The notes: generated from the sequence alone by a model not told the origin. Counted from the stretch's first letter, positions 21,833-31,191 are shown. The stretch: DNA of 45,457 bases from Longimicrobium sp. (GCA_036387335.1 DASVTZ010000185.1:1-45457), one strand, 5' to 3'. Made by a program: numbers and translations.

Positions 21833-22498
21833 ATGACTACATCATCCCCCCGACGGACTCTGGCGCTGCTGCTGGGCGCAGTGATCTGCGGCGGCGCGGG
21901 ACAGGCGGCGGCGCAGGGGCACTCGCACGGCGGGCAGCACACGCACGCGGCGGTGCCGGCCGACAGCGTGCACCGGCCGTGGACCGCGGCGGACGTGCAC
22001 TTCATGTCGCACATGATCGGGCACCACGCGCAGGCCATCGAGATGGCGCGCCTGGCGCCCACGCACGGCGCCAACCCCACCGTGCGCCGGCTGGCCGAGC
22101 GCGTCATCAACGCCCAGCAGGACGAGATCGCCACGATGCAGCAGTGGCTCCGCGACCGGAAGCAGCCGGTGCCGGAGGCGCGCGCGTCGGCCACGATGAC
22201 GATGACCACCAACGGCGTCGAGCACCAGATGCGGATGCCGGGGATGCTCACCGACGCGCAGATGAAGCAGCTGGGCGAGGCGAGGGGCCCGGAGTTCGAC
22301 CGGCTCTTCCTCACCTTCATGATCCAGCACCACCGCGGCGCGGTCGCCATGGTGGAGGAGCTGTTCGGCACGCACGGCGCCGGGCAGGACGATACGGTGT
22401 TCAAGTTCGCATCGGACGTGAACGTCGATCAGACCACCGAGATCGCGCGGATGCAGCAGATGCTGGTCGCGATTCTCTTCGATGGAGGCACCCCGTGA
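21833..22498 (+). CDS. Secreted DUF305 (ferritin-like) protein
   Basis: A 221-aa protein with an RBS (AAGGAGTG) before the ATG. A signal peptide covers about 1-28 (LALLLGAVICGGAGQAAAQ), followed by His-rich GHSHGGQHTHAA. Two DUF305 half-motifs are present: VHFMSHMIGHHAQAIEMARL and FLTFMIQHHRGAVAMVEELF, each with the M-x2-HH metal-type pair, linked by the Met-rich ATMTMTTNGVEHQMRMPGML. DUF305 proteins are helical and often linked to copper. The His- and Met-rich stretches support metal binding here, though the metal is unproven. It overlaps or nearly touches the LVIVD gene downstream. Confidence 0.88.
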   Translation: MTTSSPRRTLALLLGAVICGGAGQAAAQGHSHGGQHTHAAVPADSVHRPWTAADVHFMSHMIGHHAQAIEMARLAPTHGANPTVRRLAERVINAQQDEIATMQQWLRDRKQPVPEARASATMTMTTNGVEHQMRMPGMLTDAQMKQLGEARGPEFDRLFLTFMIQHHRGAVAMVEELFGTHGAGQDDTVFKFASDVNVDQTTEIARMQQMLVAILFDGGTP

Positions 22499-22551
22499 GC
22501 CAACCGATGTCCGTGCGCAGGTCCCTTTTGGCCCCTATCCAGGAAGACGCG

Positions 22552-24567
22552 ATGCAATCACCATCCCCCGCTCCGCGCGCCGCGCTGAAGCGGTCGCTCG
22601 TCGCCGCGCTGCTCTCGCTGGCCGCGCTCACCCCGGCGGCCGCCCAGAACGGCGGCCCGTCGTCGGGCTCCGACAACCGCACGACCGGCGCCCCCGCGCC
22701 CGATCCGCGCGTGGGCCTTCGCGCCGGCCTCCACGACGCCGCCGAGGCGACGTGGAACATGCGCATCCTCTCCAAGACACGCCCGCCGGAGAGGTTCGCC
22801 ACGAGCACCAACTCCGACCTGGCGTTCAGCGGCAAGTACGCCATCCAGGGGAACTACAATGGCTTCCAGGTCTGGGACATCAGCAACCCCAGGAGCCCCA
22901 CGCTGGCCAAGGAGTACTTCTGCCCGGCATCGCAGAGCGACGTGTCGGTGTACAAGAACCTCCTGTTCGTGTCCGGCGAGGCAGGGTCGGGGCGGCTGGA
23001 CTGCGGCGGGCAGGGCGTGCCTGAGCCGGTGAGCCGCGAGCGGCTGCGCGGGCTGCGCATCTTCGACATCAGCGACATCAACAATCCGCGCTACCTGGGC
23101 AACGTGCAGACGTGCCGCGGCTCGCACACGCACACGGTGCTCGCCGACCCGCGCGATCCGCAGAACGTGTACGTGTACATCTCCGGCTCGGCCGGGGTGC
23201 GCTCGCCCGAGGAGCTTCCCGGGTGCGTGAGCGACACGCCGGACAGGAACCCGAACTCGGCGCTCTTCCGCATCGAAGTCATCCGCGTGCCGCTGGCCAA
23301 CCCGGAGCGCGCCGCCATCGTGAGCTCGCCGCGCATCTTCACGGGCCTGACGGCTCCGCAGCGCCACGGTGAGACGCCGGAAGACATCGCCGCCAACGCC
23401 CAGATGGTCGCCGCGGCGAAGGCGCGCGGGGCGTTCACCGCCATGGTCCAGGGGATTGAGCGGGCGCTTCCGCCCCGCATGACGGCGCCCATGCTGGACA
23501 GCATCGTGAAGGCGCGCGGCGGCACCGGCACGCCCACGGGCGCGGACAGCGCCGCGCTGCGCGCCGGCATCCAGAACATCGTCAACCAGATGATCGGCGA
23601 GCAGGCGGGGGCCGGCCCGCGTCCGGGGCCCACGCAGTGCCACGACATCACGGTGTACCCGGCGGTCGGGCTGGCCGGCGGCGCCTGTGAGGGCTACGGA
23701 CTGCTGCTGGACATCCGCAACCCGGCCAACCCGGTGCGGCTCACCGCCGTGGCGGACTCCAACTTCTCGTACTGGCACTCGGCGACGTTCAACAACGACG
23801 CCACCAAGGTGCTGTTCAGCGACGAGTGGGGCGGCGGCGGACAGGCCAAGTGCCGCGCCACCGACCCGCGCGGATGGGGCGCCGACGCCATCTTCACCGT
23901 GAACGCGCGCCGCGAGATGCAGTTCCAGAGCTACTACAAGCTCCCGGCGCCGCAGACCGCGCAGGAGAACTGCGTGGCCCACAACGGCTCGCTGATCCCC
24001 ATTCCGGGGCGCGACGTGATGGTGCAGTCGTGGTACCAGGGCGGCGTGTCGGTCTTCGACTGGACGGACGCGCGGAAGCCGGTGGAGATCGCCTTCTTCG
24101 ACCGTGGCCCGGTGGACTCCACCCGCATGGGCAGCGGCGGCACGTGGTCCGCGTACTGGTACAACGGCGTGATCGTCAGCTCGGAGATCTCGCGCGGGCT
24201 GGACATCATGGAGTTGACGCCGAGCGCGCTGCTCTCGCAGAACGAGATCGACGCGGCCAAGACGGTGCGTGTGGACTACCTGAACCCGCAGGGCCAGCCG
24301 AAGATCGTGTGGCCGGCGTCGTTCGCGCTCGCCCGCGCCTACGCGGACCAGCTGGAGCGCTCGCGCGGGCTCACCGCGGCGCGGCTGGGCACGATCCGCC
24401 AGGCGCTCACCACCGCCGAGCGCGCGCCCGCCGCGCGCCGCCGCACGGCCCTGACCACGCTCGCGGGCCAGATCAGCGGCTACGCGGCCGGTTCGTCGGA
24501 CGCCGCCAAGGTGCGGATGCTGGCCGGCGCGGTGCGCGACCTGGCTTCGGGGCGCCAGGGGCAGTAA
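22552..24567 (+). CDS. Secreted LVIVD-repeat beta-propeller protein
   Basis: I place the start at the ATG at 22552 (AGGAAG upstream), where a signal peptide follows (LKRSLVAALLSLAALTPAAA); a GTG at 22495 overlapping the DUF305 stop, with GGAGG before it, is an in-frame alternative. The 671-aa protein has propeller blades of LVIVD type: GNYNGFQVWDISNPRSPTLA, GLRIFDISDINNPRYLG, GYGLLLDIRNPANPVRLTAV and GGVSVFDWTDARKPVEIAFF. It also has a conserved CRGSHTHTVL and several Cys. The C-terminal 110 residues are Ala/Arg-rich helices. Probably periplasmic or exported, of unknown function, coexpressed with the DUF305 gene. Confidence 0.85.
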   Translation: MQSPSPAPRAALKRSLVAALLSLAALTPAAAQNGGPSSGSDNRTTGAPAPDPRVGLRAGLHDAAEATWNMRILSKTRPPERFATSTNSDLAFSGKYAIQGNYNGFQVWDISNPRSPTLAKEYFCPASQSDVSVYKNLLFVSGEAGSGRLDCGGQGVPEPVSRERLRGLRIFDISDINNPRYLGNVQTCRGSHTHTVLADPRDPQNVYVYISGSAGVRSPEELPGCVSDTPDRNPNSALFRIEVIRVPLANPERAAIVSSPRIFTGLTAPQRHGETPEDIAANAQMVAAAKARGAFTAMVQGIERALPPRMTAPMLDSIVKARGGTGTPTGADSAALRAGIQNIVNQMIGEQAGAGPRPGPTQCHDITVYPAVGLAGGACEGYGLLLDIRNPANPVRLTAVADSNFSYWHSATFNNDATKVLFSDEWGGGGQAKCRATDPRGWGADAIFTVNARREMQFQSYYKLPAPQTAQENCVAHNGSLIPIPGRDVMVQSWYQGGVSVFDWTDARKPVEIAFFDRGPVDSTRMGSGGTWSAYWYNGVIVSSEISRGLDIMELTPSALLSQNEIDAAKTVRVDYLNPQGQPKIVWPASFALARAYADQLERSRGLTAARLGTIRQALTTAERAPAARRRTALTTLAGQISGYAAGSSDAAKVRMLAGAVRDLASGRQGQ

Positions 24568-24583
24568 CCGCGGGGAACCGCTG

Positions 24584-24677
24584 GCCTCACACAGAGCCAC
24601 AGAGGTAAAGGAAAGCGGGAACGGAAAGAAGCTCTCTTCCGTTCTCGCTTTTCCTCCTCTGTGCCTCTGTGTGAGGC
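24584..24677. repeat. CACACAGAG-type hairpin repeat, best-preserved copy
   Basis: Outer 13-bp arms GCCTCACACAGAG (24584-24596) and CTCTGTGTGAGGC (24665-24677). The inner arms GGAAAGCGGGAACGGAA (from 24610) and TTCCGTTCTCGCTTTTCC (to 24654) pair almost completely. The element forms a near-continuous hairpin of about 94 bases. It follows the LVIVD stop and probably terminates that transcript. Confidence 0.8.
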
Positions 24678-24757
24678 TTTTTTTCTTTTGGAACTCCGCG
24701 GGGCACGATGACGTACACGGCGGTGGCAGTTCATCCCTTCCCCGGCCCTACCCCCAC

Positions 24758-26947
24758 ATGCGCTCCGCAGCCGTCCTCGCCCTTCTCCTGTTCGCCCTGC
24801 CCGCCGCCGCGCAGGACGACGCCTACCGCGACCCGCGCGCACGCGAGCTCGTGAGGCTCGCGCGGGCGCGGCGCGCGGTGGTCGACACGCGCATCACCGG
24901 CTACCAGGTGACGGCGCGGGAGCGGATCTCGGCGCGGATGTCGGTGATGGGGATCGAGAAGCTCCTCTTCCGGCGGGAGACGGCGTCGCGCGTCGACTGG
25001 TCCCGCGACACCGTGCGCGTGGAGGTGATCGGCGCGCGCGAGGCGATTCCGGCCGTGCGCGTGGGGGCGCAGCGCATCTCGCCCGACAACATCGCCGGGT
25101 CCGCGATGGTGATCGCCTTCGATCCGGCCGATCCGGAGATGCTCCTCCGCTTCGACTCCACCGTGATCCGTAACCCGCTGGCGGCGGGGAGCGAGGCGCA
25201 CTACCGCTACTCCAGCGGCGACAGCCTCTCCATTCGCCTTCCCAACGGGCGGGGCGTGCGCATCCTGGAGCTGCGCATCGCCGCGCGCCGCGCCGATCCG
25301 CACCTCATCAACGGCTCCTTCTGGCTGGACTCGGAGACGCACGCGGTGGTGCGCGCCGGCTTCCGCCAGAGCCGCCCCTTCAGCAGCACCGGGTCCGGCG
25401 TCACCATCGTCATGCCCGAGGCGGGGGCCGAGCTGGACTTCGTGGCGATCGACTACGGGTTCTGGGACCGCCGCTGGTGGCTTCCGCGCAGCGTGGCCGC
25501 GCGCGGCGTGGCGCACTTCGCCGGTCGCCGCTTTCCCCTCTCGTACGAGCGCACCTACGAGGGGTACCAGGTGACGGGCGACACGCTGGCCGCCGCCCCC
25601 ACCCGCCAGAGCGTGGCCGAAGGCGCCGTCGCCACGCCGCCGCGCTGCCGCAGGCAGATCACCGCCAGCATCAACGTCGGCAACGGTGTGCAGAGCGACT
25701 CGAGCTGGGAAGCCGCGTGGGACCGGCAGGTCGCCGACATGGCGGCCGCCGACACGGCGCAGCGCGACAGCACGGCGAGCGGGTCCGCGCCGAAGTGCAC
25801 CCAGGCCTTCGTCCTGACGCGCGCTCCGGGCACGGACCTGGTGAGCGGCCCCACGTTCCCCGCGGGGATCTACGACGAAAAGGAGGGCGCCGTCAGCGAG
25901 CAGGATCTGCGCACCCTCACCGACCTGGTGCGCGACCTGCCGGGCACGCCGTGGAGCATCGGCAAGCCGGGCGTGCGGCTGCTGAGCCCGGAGACGATCC
26001 GCTTCAACCGCGTAGAGGGGCTTTCGGTGGGACCGCGCGCGAGCCTGCCGCTGGGCCCCGCGGAGCTGCGCGCCGAGGTGCGCGCGGGCACGACGGGCGA
26101 AATCGGCGCGCGCCTGGCTGGGATCCACTCCACGGCCGCGCTGCGCACCGAGGTGGCGGCGTACCGCGGGCTGGAGGCGGTGGCGGTGTCGTCGCAGCCC
26201 TTCTCCCTCGGAAGCTCCGCGAGCGCCCTCCTGCTGGGACGAGACGAGAACGACTACTTCCGCGCGACGGGCGCCGAGCTGCGCCTTTCTCCCGCGGCCA
26301 CGCGGCGCCAGCGGTGGGACGTGCGCCTCTTCGCCGAGCACCAGCGCGGCGTGAGTGCCCGCACCGACGTCAGCCTGCGCGGCGCCTTCGACGATGGCTT
26401 CGACGCGCGAGAGAACGTCCTGGCCGAGACGCTCGACCAGGCCGGCGCCACCTTCCGCGTCCGCGCCTCCCGCGGCGACGACCCCTCGCGCCTGCGCACC
26501 CGCGCCGAGCTGGAGCTCCACGGCGAGACGGGCGGCGCCACCTTTGGCCGTCCCCTCCTCCGCCTGGGCGCGGAGGGGCCGGTCGCGGCCGGCGTGGGCT
26601 ACGGCCTCTCGCTGGCGGGGGGCACGGGCTTCGGCGAGGTGCCGGTGCAGCGCTTCTGGCAGATCGGCGGCGCCACGACGGTTCGCGGCCACGACCCCGC
26701 CTCCATGCGCGGCGAGACGCTCTGGCTCGCCCGGGCCGAGCTCACCCGCGGCGCCCCCATGATGCGCCTCTCCCTCTTCGGCGACGCCGGCTGGGCGGGC
26801 GACACCGCGGACCTGTGGGATGCGCGGCCGCTGCGCGGCGTGGGCATCGGCGTGGCGTTCCTGGACAACCTGGTGCGTGTGGACCTGGCGCAGGGGCTCG
26901 GCGGCGGCGGGTTCCACCTCCACCTGCGGATGGGCGGGGGGATCTGA
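24758..26947 (+). CDS. Outer-membrane BamA/TamA-type barrel protein
   Basis: I start at the ATG at 24758, where a signal peptide begins (MRSAAVLALLLFALPAAAQD); the 729-aa protein has no POTRA domains that I can identify. The first 320 residues are beta-rich (DVxGYQV-like strands, FDSTVIRNPLAAGSEAHYRY). The C-terminal half is a 16-strand-like barrel of alternating residues with the Omp85 signature RFWQIGGATTVRGHDPASMR, corresponding to the VRGY/F lid-lock loop, and final strands LVRVDLAQGLGGGGFHLHLR. The family includes BamA, TamA and two-partner secretion pores. The cargo is unknown. The N-terminal extension differs from textbook BamA, so a dedicated secretion or surface-antigen role is more likely than essential assembly. 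Confidence 0.75.
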   Translation: MRSAAVLALLLFALPAAAQDDAYRDPRARELVRLARARRAVVDTRITGYQVTARERISARMSVMGIEKLLFRRETASRVDWSRDTVRVEVIGAREAIPAVRVGAQRISPDNIAGSAMVIAFDPADPEMLLRFDSTVIRNPLAAGSEAHYRYSSGDSLSIRLPNGRGVRILELRIAARRADPHLINGSFWLDSETHAVVRAGFRQSRPFSSTGSGVTIVMPEAGAELDFVAIDYGFWDRRWWLPRSVAARGVAHFAGRRFPLSYERTYEGYQVTGDTLAAAPTRQSVAEGAVATPPRCRRQITASINVGNGVQSDSSWEAAWDRQVADMAAADTAQRDSTASGSAPKCTQAFVLTRAPGTDLVSGPTFPAGIYDEKEGAVSEQDLRTLTDLVRDLPGTPWSIGKPGVRLLSPETIRFNRVEGLSVGPRASLPLGPAELRAEVRAGTTGEIGARLAGIHSTAALRTEVAAYRGLEAVAVSSQPFSLGSSASALLLGRDENDYFRATGAELRLSPAATRRQRWDVRLFAEHQRGVSARTDVSLRGAFDDGFDARENVLAETLDQAGATFRVRASRGDDPSRLRTRAELELHGETGGATFGRPLLRLGAEGPVAAGVGYGLSLAGGTGFGEVPVQRFWQIGGATTVRGHDPASMRGETLWLARAELTRGAPMMRLSLFGDAGWAGDTADLWDARPLRGVGIGVAFLDNLVRVDLAQGLGGGGFHLHLRMGGGI

Positions 26948-26955
26948 CGCCCGAG

Positions 26956-27498
26956 GTGCTCCGCCCTGGGGAGCGCTTCGAGCATCCGCGCTTCGTGCTC
27001 CGCTGCCGCGAGGAGGCGGATGCGCCGCGGTTTCGGGAGGTGATCGACCGCAACCTCGATCACCTGCGGCGCTTCATGCCCTGGGCGCGCGACGAGCCCC
27101 GCCCGCTGGACGCCCTCATCGAGCACATCCGCGACGCGCGCGAGAATTTCGAGCGCGGCGAGGAGTGGCAGTTCGGCATCTTCTCCCCGGACGAGGCTCG
27201 CGTGCTGGGTGCGATCGGCCTGCACCGCGGCGACCCGCAGCGAGCGATGGAGATCGGCTTCTGGTTGTGCGAGAGCGCCGTGGGCCAGGGGATCGCCACC
27301 GAAGCCACGCGCATCCTCACCAACCTGGCGCTCACGACGTTGGGCGCGACCCGCGTCGAGATCCGTTGCGACGTCCTCAACGAGCGCAGTGCCGCGGTGC
27401 CGCGCAGGCTTGGCTACGTGCTGGAAGACACGCGCGAGGAGGTGTTCGAGGGGGCGGTGCGCACCGCGCAGACGTGGGTGCGCACCGAACCGGTCTGA
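26956..27498 (+). CDS. RimJ/RimL-type GNAT N-acetyltransferase
   Basis: The reading frame follows the barrel gene directly. I use the GTG at 26956; a CTG at 26944 overlapping the upstream stop is possible. The 180-aa product matches GNATs that acetylate ribosomal-protein N-termini or small amines: FVLRCREEADAPRFREVIDR, HLRRFMPWARDEP, GAIGLHRGDPQRAMEIGFWL, the acetyl-CoA loop VGQGIATEA and NERSAAVPRRLGYVLED. One unusual detail is the P in 'SAAVPRRLGY', where most relatives have 'SAAVAERLGY'. Cytosolic; substrate unknown. Translationally close to an outer-membrane gene, probably by chance. Confidence 0.85.
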   Translation: MLRPGERFEHPRFVLRCREEADAPRFREVIDRNLDHLRRFMPWARDEPRPLDALIEHIRDARENFERGEEWQFGIFSPDEARVLGAIGLHRGDPQRAMEIGFWLCESAVGQGIATEATRILTNLALTTLGATRVEIRCDVLNERSAAVPRRLGYVLEDTREEVFEGAVRTAQTWVRTEPV

Positions 27499-27526
27499 CC
27501 ACCGGGGTCTGCGCGGCGGAGAGGGC

Positions 27527-27548
27527 GGGCAGACACGCAGGTCTGCCC
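27527..27548. repeat. GGGCAGAC hairpin intergenic element
   Basis: GGGCAGAC / GTCTGCCC (27527-27534, 27541-27548), loop ACGCAG, followed by CTACGGG. Another CCCCTACGGG lies at about 27609. This is the look of a dispersed GC-rich palindromic repeat. Confidence 0.5.
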
Positions 27549-27661
27549 CTACGGGTTTCGATGTCCGATGGCAGGCGGTGGAGCCGGGGCGGGCACGGGC
27601 GGCCACGGCCCCTACGGGTGATGGTTTGCGCGGCGGGCGGCGGAGCAGCACCAAACAAAAC

Positions 27662-27693
27662 CCCCCTCCCCCGGGCGGTTTCGGGGGAGGGGG
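27662..27693 (-). terminator. Intrinsic terminator of GGDEF-EAL gene
   Basis: CCCCCTCCCCC / GGGGGAGGGGG (27662-27672, 27683-27693). Read leftward the stem is followed by GTTTTGTTTGG, a real U-tract. It sits 32 bases past the stop at 27725. Confidence 0.8.
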
Positions 27694-27724
27694 ATGCGTC
27701 GCGGAGCAACGCTGGGGGTGGGGC

Positions 27725-29794
27725 CTACCACCGCGGATCGCTCGCCAGCAGCGCGCGCATCTCGCTCTCCGGCAGAGGCGGAGACAGCAGGTAGCCCTGC
27801 GCGAAGTCGCAGCCGATGTCGCGGACCTGGGCGAGCTGCATGGGGGTCTCCACGCCCTCGGCGGTGACGGCGAGGTCGAGGCCCTTGGCCATCCCGGCGA
27901 TGGTGCGGACGAGCTGGGCGGTGGCGTTCTCCGGCTGCATGCGGCTCACGAAGGAGCGGTCGATCTTGAGCGCGCCGATGGGGAAGCGGTGCAGGTACGC
28001 CAGCGACGAGTAGCCCGTGCCGAAGTCGTCGAGCTGCAGGTCGATCCCCAGCGCCTGGAGCTGCTGCAGCATCGCCGCGGCCGTGCCGCCGCCCTCCATC
28101 AGCACGCTCTCGGTGAGCTCCAGCTTCAGGTGGCGCGGGTCCAGCCCCGTGTCCGCCAGGGTGCGGCGGATGTGGCCGACGAGCCCCGGGTGCGCGAACT
28201 GGCGGGCGCTCAGGTTGACGCTCATGGCGATGCGCGCGTGCTCGAACTCCCGCCGCCACTCCGCCAGCCGCTGGCACGCCTCCTCCAGCACCCACTCCCC
28301 CAGCGGCACGATGATCCCCGTCTCCTCCGCCGTGCCGATGAAGTCGCTCGGCGCGATCACCCCCTGCTCGGGGTGCACCCAGCGGCAGAGCGCCTCCACG
28401 CCCACCATCCGCCCCGTCGCCAGCGCCACGATGGGCTGGTAGTGGAGGACGAACTCGCCGCGGGCCAGCGCGCGCCGCAGGTCCGTCTCCATCTGCAGGC
28501 GGGCCAGGGCGCGGGCGTGCATGGCGCGGTCGAACACCTCGCAGCGCGCCCCGCCGGAGCCCTTGGCGCGGTACATCGCCATGTCCGCGTTGCGCAGCAG
28601 GTACTCGGGCCGGTCGTGCCCTGCCTCGCCCAGCGCGATGCCGATGCTGGCGGCGGTGAACACCTCGTAGCCGCTCAGGTTGACGGGCGCCGCCACCGCC
28701 GCCGCGATCCGCTCCGCCACCATCACGGCCTGGGCGGGATCCTCCAGCTCCTCCAGCAGCACCGCGAACTCGTCGCCGCCGAAGCGGGCCACTGTGTCGG
28801 TCTCGCGCAGGCACCCCTTCAGCCGCCCCGAGACGGCCACCAGCAGCTCGTCGCCCACGTGGTGGCCGAGCGAGTCGTTGACCACCTTGAAGCGGTCCAG
28901 GTCCAGGAAGAGGACGGCCGGCGGCGTCGTCTCGCCGCGGCGGTGGCGCACCAGGGCGGCGGCCAGGCGCTGCATGAAGAAGGGGCGGTTGGGGAGCCCC
29001 GTCAGCGCGTCGTGCATGGCGTCGTGAAGGAGGCGCGCGTCGCTCTGCTTGCGCTCCGTCACGTCCTCGCCGAAGAGGTGCACGGTGCCCAGCGCCGGCT
29101 GCGGGTTGTAGAGCCACGCCAACACGCGCCCGCCGACGCCCACCTCCACGTCGCGCACCCCCGCCCCCGTCTCCAGCGCGCGGCGCACGATGGCCACGTG
29201 GTCCTCGGGAAGGATGAGGTGCGGGCTGTCCACCCCCAGCTCCAGAAGGGTGCGCTCGACGGCGGGGTTGGCGTAGCGCACCTCCCCCGTCGCGTCGCAC
29301 TCCAGGATCGGCGAGGGGGTGGCGCGTGGGAAGGCGGCCAGGCGCGCGCTCTCCTCCTCCGCCCGCTTGCGGCCGGTGACGTCGCGCGAGTTGACGATGA
29401 CGCCGCGCACGGTGGGGTCGTCCAGCAGGTTGGTGCCCACCCCCTCGAAGATCCGCCAGCTCCCGTCGCGGTGCCCCACGCGGAACTCCAGCCCTCGTCC
29501 CGAGCCCGGGGCGTAGCGGTCCAGCCGCAGGGCGGCCATGGCGCTCTCGCGGTCGTCGGGGTGCACCAGGTCCAGGGCCATCCGCCCGATCAGCTCCTCC
29601 GGCGAGAACCCCAGCAGCCGCTTCACCGACGGGGTGATGTAGCGCGTGGTGCCGTCCTCGTTGATCACGTGGATGACGTCGCGCGCGTTCTCCACCAGCG
29701 AGCGGAAGTACGCGTCGCTCTCCCGCAGCGTGCGCACCCCTTCGGCGGGGGAGAGAAAGGTGTAGCCGTGCAGCGGCGGCGGCGAGGCGGACAA
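27725..29794 (-). CDS. PAS-PAS-GGDEF-EAL cyclic-di-GMP signalling protein
   Basis: Domains in order: PAS 1 (about 20-140; YFRSLVENARDVIHVINEDG, then GFSPEELIG), PAS 2 (about 150-255, ending GEDVTERKQ), GGDEF (about 265-430; the motif is RFGGDEFAVLLEEL, with GLPNRPFFMQRLA ahead) and EAL (about 440-685). The EAL catalytic set is complete: VGVEALCRW, NLSARQF, ELTESVL, LDDFGTGYSSL, KIDRSFV and AEGVET. Both cyclase and phosphodiesterase halves may be active; the I-site RxxD is not clear. There is no ATG in this frame near the PAS start, so I use TTG at 29794 (GTG at 29737 is the alternative). No membrane segment, so a cytosolic PAS sensor. Confidence 0.88.
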   Translation of the reverse strand: MSASPPPLHGYTFLSPAEGVRTLRESDAYFRSLVENARDVIHVINEDGTTRYITPSVKRLLGFSPEELIGRMALDLVHPDDRESAMAALRLDRYAPGSGRGLEFRVGHRDGSWRIFEGVGTNLLDDPTVRGVIVNSRDVTGRKRAEEESARLAAFPRATPSPILECDATGEVRYANPAVERTLLELGVDSPHLILPEDHVAIVRRALETGAGVRDVEVGVGGRVLAWLYNPQPALGTVHLFGEDVTERKQSDARLLHDAMHDALTGLPNRPFFMQRLAAALVRHRRGETTPPAVLFLDLDRFKVVNDSLGHHVGDELLVAVSGRLKGCLRETDTVARFGGDEFAVLLEELEDPAQAVMVAERIAAAVAAPVNLSGYEVFTAASIGIALGEAGHDRPEYLLRNADMAMYRAKGSGGARCEVFDRAMHARALARLQMETDLRRALARGEFVLHYQPIVALATGRMVGVEALCRWVHPEQGVIAPSDFIGTAEETGIIVPLGEWVLEEACQRLAEWRREFEHARIAMSVNLSARQFAHPGLVGHIRRTLADTGLDPRHLKLELTESVLMEGGGTAAAMLQQLQALGIDLQLDDFGTGYSSLAYLHRFPIGALKIDRSFVSRMQPENATAQLVRTIAGMAKGLDLAVTAEGVETPMQLAQVRDIGCDFAQGYLLSPPLPESEMRALLASDPRW

Positions 29795-29995
29795 GGGGCG
29801 AGCGGCTCGGGGGGATGCGGGCTGTTTTCCGCCGGCATCGAAAGGGGGACTTCCTGTAAGCGGTTGTGTGCATGAAGAATAGCACGCCCGGCGCGCTTCG
29901 CAAACACTTTCGCGCCCCCGCCCGGCCGTTTGCGCTCCCAAACCGCGGGGCACTATCGTTGCGGCAGGAGCAGGACAACTCTTGACCGGAACGCC

Positions 29996-30904
29996 GTGCC
30001 CTCCGAGCCCAACCGCCCGACCGCTGCTTCGGCCGCGCGCCGCGCCACCGACGATCCGAACCTCTTCCTGATCCCGGAGGCGAGCCTCCCCCCGGGCTTC
30101 GCGGAGCGCGTGGACGACGAATCGCTGATCCCCGCCCCCCCGCGCCCCGCCGCCACCGTGGCGCTGCTGCGCGAGGGCGGCACCGGGCCGCAGGTGCTCC
30201 TGCTGCGCCGCCATGGACGGAGCGGCTTCGCGGCGGACGCGTGGGTCTTCCCTGGCGGCGTGGTGGACAAGGCGGACCGCGACCTGTCGCTGGCAGACCA
30301 TCTGGACGGCCCCACCCCGGCGGAGTGGGCCGCGCGGTTAGGAACGGAGACGCCGGAGGAGGCGCTTGGCTTCGTGGCCGCCGCCCTGCGCGAGTCGTTC
30401 GAGGAAACAGGGATCCTCCTGGCTCGCGCCGACCCCGCCGCCCCCTCGCGCATCGACGACGAAGGCGCGCTCTCGGTCGCCCGGCGCGCGCTGCTGGACG
30501 GCGTGGCGACGCTGCGGCAGCTCGCGGTCGGGAACGGGGTGCGGCTGGCGGGCGACTCGCTGGCGTACCTTGCGCACTGGATCACCCCGCTCCCGGAGCC
30601 GCGCCGCTACGACACGCGCTTCTTCCTCGCCCTGGCCCCCGAAGGCGCCGAGTGCGACGCCCACGGCGAGGAGATGACCGACGCCCTCTGGTGCGGCCCC
30701 GCGGAAGTCGTGGAGCGCTTCGAGCGCGGCGAGATGAAGATGCTGCCGCCGACGGTCCACACCCTTCGCCGCCTCGCCCAGTACGCCTCCGCCGCCGACG
30801 CCCTCGCCGCCTATCGCGACGCCGCCGTCCCCGCCATCACCCCCCGCATGCGCCGCCACCCGGACGGCGTGGCGATCGAGGTGCCGGGAGGGGAAAGTGC
30901 GTGA
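29996..30904 (+). CDS. NUDIX hydrolase, NUDT19-like
   Basis: This frame has no ATG close to the domain, and the GTG at 29996 is the best start (302 aa). The N-terminal RPAATVALLREGGTGPQVLL begins the NUDIX fold, and AADAWVFPGGVVDKADRDL supplies the first Nudix-box Gly. The helix AALRESFEETGILLARA carries the RESFEETG (REUxEExGU) catalytic residues, separated from the Gly by a long insert (about 40 residues). That insert is characteristic of NUDT19/RP2-type enzymes, which hydrolyse acyl-CoA or similar diphosphates. It is divergent from the GGDEF-EAL gene. Substrate is an inference from the subgroup. Confidence 0.85.
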   Translation: MPSEPNRPTAASAARRATDDPNLFLIPEASLPPGFAERVDDESLIPAPPRPAATVALLREGGTGPQVLLLRRHGRSGFAADAWVFPGGVVDKADRDLSLADHLDGPTPAEWAARLGTETPEEALGFVAAALRESFEETGILLARADPAAPSRIDDEGALSVARRALLDGVATLRQLAVGNGVRLAGDSLAYLAHWITPLPEPRRYDTRFFLALAPEGAECDAHGEEMTDALWCGPAEVVERFERGEMKMLPPTVHTLRRLAQYASAADALAAYRDAAVPAITPRMRRHPDGVAIEVPGGESA

Positions 30905-30916
30905 GTGCGGTTCCTT

Positions 30917-31158
30917 TGTCATCCTGAGGGAGCCGCCGGACGGAGGCCCGCGACGCAGGCGATCCTCCCTGCGGCGACCGAACGGATCTAGCCCGCGAGG
31001 CAGGAGAACGGTGCCGCAACGACGAGCCCCTCGCCACGCGCAGTAGATCCTTCGCTCCGCGCCACAGATCGGAGCATGGGAGGGTATGGAGAAGCGCGTC
31101 GCTCAGGATGACAGAAGAGGTGGGGAAGCCCTCACGCGCACTAACGCACTAACGCACT
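30917..31158. repeat. Long inverted repeat TGTCATCCTGAG...CTCAGGATGACA
   Basis: 12-bp arms at 30917-30928 and 31102-31113 enclose about 173 bases that include AGATCCTTCGCTCC. Outside the right arm, the octamer CGCACTAA is repeated at 31137-31152 and continues CGCACTT. This resembles a widespread class of intergenic inverted repeats. It occupies the gap between the NUDIX and AAA genes, and no gene is seen inside. Confidence 0.6.
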
Positions 31159-31191
31159 TCTGTTTCGTTGTCCAAACCCAGGAACCCATCC

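Noticed and set aside
29665-29907. ATG-initiated frame overlapping the start of the GGDEF-EAL gene
   Set aside because: It is out of frame with the PAS domain and its product is Pro/Arg-rich; the PAS frame carries the real protein with a TTG or GTG start.
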